Origin: Nageia nagi
Lineage: Eukaryota; Pinophyta
DNA length: 64,000 nt
Assembly: GCA_050084985.1 (NCBI GenBank)
Contig: JBITNC010000001.1
Span: 85,994,001-86,058,000, forward strand
Direction of reading: 5' to 3'
The first letter of the stretch is position 1. Each line of letters begins with the position of its first letter. The notes beneath the pieces are model-generated. The model was not told the DNA's origin, did not search any database, and saw only the letters and a list, made by a program, of their open reading frames with translations. This document shows, one piece after another, positions 60,681 through 64,000 of this stretch. The translations under genes and the position numbers were made by a program.

Positions 60681-61141
60681 CTACTAGGTTGGTGAAGTTA
60701 CCATCAAAGGAGAGTGAAGTTTGAATTCTTGATGAATTCTTATTTTTGACATCACCTTCATCACCAGGAGAATTTTTGGTTGTTCAATGTTGATCTTGTG
60801 TATGAACTTTTTTTACTTCATCCTCCATGTGTTAATAGCTCATTTATACACTTTACTTCATCTTGGTGTGTACATTTGTATGCTAAGTTCTCCATGTGTG
60901 ATGAACTTATTTGTACACTTTATGCATATGATGGATTATTATAAGAATTATTTAGTTATCCATCTATAAGGAACTAGTATGTACATATTTTATATCATAT
61001 GTTTTGATGATGATCAACATATTTTTTATATAGTATATGACTATAAGTTTGCTTGGCATCTTTGTGATGATTTATAGTGTACGATTTAATCAATTTATGG
61101 ATGACAATTTTTGATTTATTTATCTTATGTTGATATGAATG
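60681..61141 (+). other. Element E 3' non-coding region up to the D insertion
   Basis: It is similar to 27640-28035 of A. It breaks off at ATATGAATG, directly before the LTR of D. GAATG (61137-61141) is the expected left target duplication of D, but the partner lies outside the window. Confidence 0.7.
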
Positions 61142-61642
61142 TGAGAGAATTTAACTATAACATGAACAACTCTAAACTCCCAAGATCATATGAAAGCTCA
61201 CAATAAACATCTAACAAACTTACAAATCAATCTCACAAATATAACACAAGATATAAGTGGTTCCTCCAATTAGGAGTACATCCACTAACTAGATCTCTCT
61301 TAATTCACAAACATGAATCTCTTATAATTCACCTAATTCTCAACTCTTAAACACTATATTCTAGTATATCTTTACTTCATAAATTGGTGTGTGATTACAA
61401 AGAGAGAGCCTTAGATTTATAAACCAAAATCTTTTTTTGGATCATCCTTTTATCTAATATACAAAAGCATGGCATGCACATCCTTTTACCTAAGGGGCAT
61501 ACTTATGACATGGAGTGTAGGACAAGTTATATTATCATATTCACTTAAATACTTAAGGTATCAAATGATACCCTTAAGTATTAGTAAACTTACATAGAAG
61601 ATTATTACAAAATCTTTAAAATAATGCATTATAATTCCAACA
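61142..61642 (-). repeat. Element D 3' LTR
   Basis: On the minus strand it starts TGTTGGAATT and ends TTCTCTCA. It has the same length (about 501 bp) and sequence family as the LTRs of A. The CA end is preserved here, which shows that the TA ends of A are mutations. Confidence 0.88.
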
Positions 61643-61654
61643 TCCCCCTTTAAT
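61643..61654 (-). promoter_or_regulatory. Element D polypurine tract
   Basis: On the minus strand ATTAAAGGGGGA lies directly before the LTR start. Confidence 0.85.
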
Positions 61655-62340
61655 GCAATATTAGGATAGAGCAAAAAAGAGAGAAGGAAGAGACAAAGTA
61701 AGAAAGTTCTTCTCCAAATAGATACAATGGAGATGAGAACTTTTTACATATTTGTGATGTAAAAAAGATTTAGTTGAGACTCACTACTTATCCAAATACA
61801 ATCATTAACCACAATCGATTTCAATGTACATGAAGTAATCATCCAACTAAAAATTATGAAGAGTCTTCAAGAGCTTGCATACCTGAAGTAAGTAACTTAC
61901 AAGTCATAAGTAGCTCAAATAACAAGATCAATTAGATGTAACATATTCATATCAATTAAGATACATGAATCACTCAAATGCCATCATGAACTAATCAATG
62001 GTGCACTATAAATCATCACAAAGATGCTAAGCCAAAATTCATAATCACCTGTTGTGTATAAAATGTGTTGATTATCATTACAAAATAAAGTATGCAGATG
62101 AGTTTCTCTTATATGGATAATTGAACGATGCCAAAAGACATATAAGAGTTCCTCACACATAGATGATTGAATAGTGCTAAATTGGTCAATCTTTTTACTT
62201 TAAAAATTTTGTACAATAAGTTCCTTATGCAAAGTGAACTTACTATGAAGGTGTACAATAAAATCAATACTATAAAACGTAAAATCCTCCTAGGGGTGAA
62301 GTTGTTATCATAAACATAAATTCAACATAAAAATTCAAAC
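61655..62340 (-). other. Element D 3' non-coding region
   Basis: It is the reverse complement counterpart of 27650-28340 in A, with no ORF. Confidence 0.75.
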
Positions 62341-64000
62341 TTCACTCCTCCTTAAAGGCAACTTCACTAACCCAATAGCATCCCTAAACTTACAAAATTA
62401 AGCTTCCAAGAGGTGCTTGGTGAACAAATTTAGAATTCAAGATGAATGGACAATACTTTAAGTGTATAATGCCATCAAGAACCTTCTCCTTGATAAAATA
62501 GGTATGGATTTTTACATATTTTGTTCTCTGATGGAACAAAGGATTTTTAGCCAAAAAAATAGCTGATTGATTATTTAAAAAAATCAAATATGAACTAGCT
62601 TTCTCATACCTAATTTCTTTCAAAAGATGCCTTAACCAAATGGCTTCTTAGGCTACAATAGACATGGCATGGTATTCAGTTTCTATGATGAAAAAAGAGA
62701 TAGTAGGCTACTTTTTAGAATCCTAAGAGATAGCATCTAAATCAATGCTAAACACATATGCAAAGGTTGATTTTTTATCATCTCTATCTCTCCCATAGTC
62801 AAAATATGAGAATCTAGAGAGAACAAATGAGGGTAACTTACAATACTTGAGAGCAAAATCCTTAGTCCCTGTAACATACCTCAAGATTTGTTTAATAGCA
62901 TTAAGGTGCTCAACATATGGTTTCTATATGAATCAAGCCATTAGATTCACTACAAAGATAATATCTATCTTGAAAATAGTCAAATACAAAAGACTACTAA
63001 TTAATTACCTATAAGTTGTAGCATTAGCTAACTAAAAGTTGGAGCTTGAAGAAATAGTGATTCCAGGAGAGACTAGAATTATAGCATATCTACACTCCTC
63101 CATTCCAAACTTCTATAATATGTCTGATATATACTTATATTGATTCAAATAAGTACAATCTTTGTATTGATAAATTTGCATTCCAATATAGTAGTGCAAG
63201 AGACCAAAATCAATCATTTTAAATATTATCTTAAGTTTGGATATGTACTCTTGAATGATTTTTTCATGATTTTTAGTTATCAAAAGATCATCCACATAGA
63301 GGAGAATCAAGACCACATCTTTTCATGATTGAACACATATAGATTAGAGTCAAAAAAACACTTGAAGAAACTAATGTTTACAAAATATCCTAAAATCTTC
63401 CTATACCAAGCTCTAGGTGCTTGTTTAAGTCCATATAATGACTTTTTTAACTTGCACTTCTATAATTTTTACATCTAAGTCACCATTAAAGAATGCACTT
63501 TTAATGTCAAGTTGAAAAACTTTTCATTTTTGAACTACAGAAAGAGTAAGGATAATTCTTATAGTAAGCATCTTTTTCATGGGAGTAAAGGTTTTCTTAT
63601 AATCTACATTGTATTTTTGAGCAAAACTTTTAGCTACCAATCTTATCTTGTATTTCTCAATATCTCTAACAGAATTGAACTTGACCTTATAGATCCAATT
63701 ATTACCAATCACATTCTTTTCATTGGGATAAAGAACCAAATTTTAAGTTTTATTTTTCATAAGCACCTCATACTCCACTTTCATAGCTTCCATCTAGCAC
63801 TCATGCTTAGAAGTTTCTTTGAAAGTTGAAGGCTCATGCTTATTATCAATCTTGATGAATAAAGATTTATTCAAGATCATGCTCCTTGTTACCCTTTGAG
63901 TTGGAGAGTTTTATTCCTAAGGTGACTTATCTACATCAATATCTAACTAGCTAGGTGAAATTGAAGAGTCCTCTAAATCATCAACATCCTTATTAGAAGT
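62341..64000 (-). pseudogene. Element D pol: reverse transcriptase and RNase H
   Basis: Read right to left, the RT start is at 63739-63524 (NNWIYKVKFNSVRDIEKYK, VDYKKTFTP) and the RT core is at 63316-63113 (LLYVDDLLITKNH, HYYIGMQIYQYKD). RNase H sequence follows in broken frames, and the end is at 62623-62390 (NQSAIFLAKNPLFHQRTKYV, FIKEKVLDGIIHL). Upstream parts are outside the window. Stops and frameshifts make it inactive. Confidence 0.86.

Larger units (their letters stand above)
53752..61141 (+). mobile_element. Element E: Ty1/copia retrotransposon, 5' end truncated, cut by D
   Basis: A partial 5' LTR, primer site, long leader, gag and pol of a copia element are present. The part from 60720 corresponds to the 3' non-coding region of A but is interrupted at 61141 by D. 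The 3' LTR would lie beyond the window. It is related to A and D but more diverged. Confidence 0.85.
61142..64000 (-). mobile_element. Element D: Ty1/copia retrotransposon of the A family, truncated by window end
   Basis: It is in reverse orientation relative to E. The 3' LTR at 61142-61642 is followed (to the right) by the polypurine tract, a 3' non-coding region and a pol reading on the minus strand to the window edge. The LTR and pol match A closely, for example the VDDxxDSS and QEYISKL regions. Confidence 0.88.

Overview
The window is AT-rich nuclear DNA of a land plant. Nearly all of it consists of nested LTR retrotransposons in different states of decay. The evidence for a plant is initiator-tRNA-Met primer sites on the copia elements, Sirevirus and Tat lineage features, plant mobile domain (PMD) genes, and premature stops of the kind left by cytosine-methylation decay. 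I cannot name the species, and I found no convincing host gene, tRNA or rRNA.

Layout. 1-2240 is a decayed coiled-coil-like coding frame with no recognised family. Element A (6335-28847, Ty1/copia, + strand) is split by element B (10112-27218, a Sirevirus-like Ty1/copia, + strand), which is split by element C (13698-21422, a Tat-type Ty3/gypsy, - strand). Both inner insertions have exact 5-bp target duplications (ATATG for B, ATAAT for C), and A has a one-mismatch pair. After an unannotated stretch, a direct repeat of about 770 bp (copies at 29931 and 32435) has element F (33138-53666, a 20.5-kb Tat-type Ty3/gypsy, - strand) inserted in its second copy. Element E (from 53752, Ty1/copia, + strand) follows and is cut at 61141 by element D (Ty1/copia, - strand, same family as A), which runs off the window.

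C and F are the most informative elements. Each encodes gag on its own sense strand and, in antisense near the 3' LTR, a PMD gene with a recognisable intron. In C this gene has three exons, its own TATA box and a perfect TACTAAC branch site. C has no protease, reverse transcriptase or integrase, yet its LTRs are very similar, so it probably moved using another element's enzymes. F has a complete but stop-ridden gag-pol with two RNase H domains, plus an unrecognised sense gene of about 600 codons downstream of integrase. That gene seems to repeat a motif also present between protease and reverse transcriptase.

The strongest unexplained signal is a 16-bp near-palindrome of form GGAYCGYNGRCGRTCC. 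It occurs in clusters with fixed spacing, about 20-22 bp in F and about 30-31 bp in C. In both elements the clusters lie in the LTRs, upstream of the antisense PMD gene and inside its first intron. The two versions differ by paired substitutions that keep both arms complementary.
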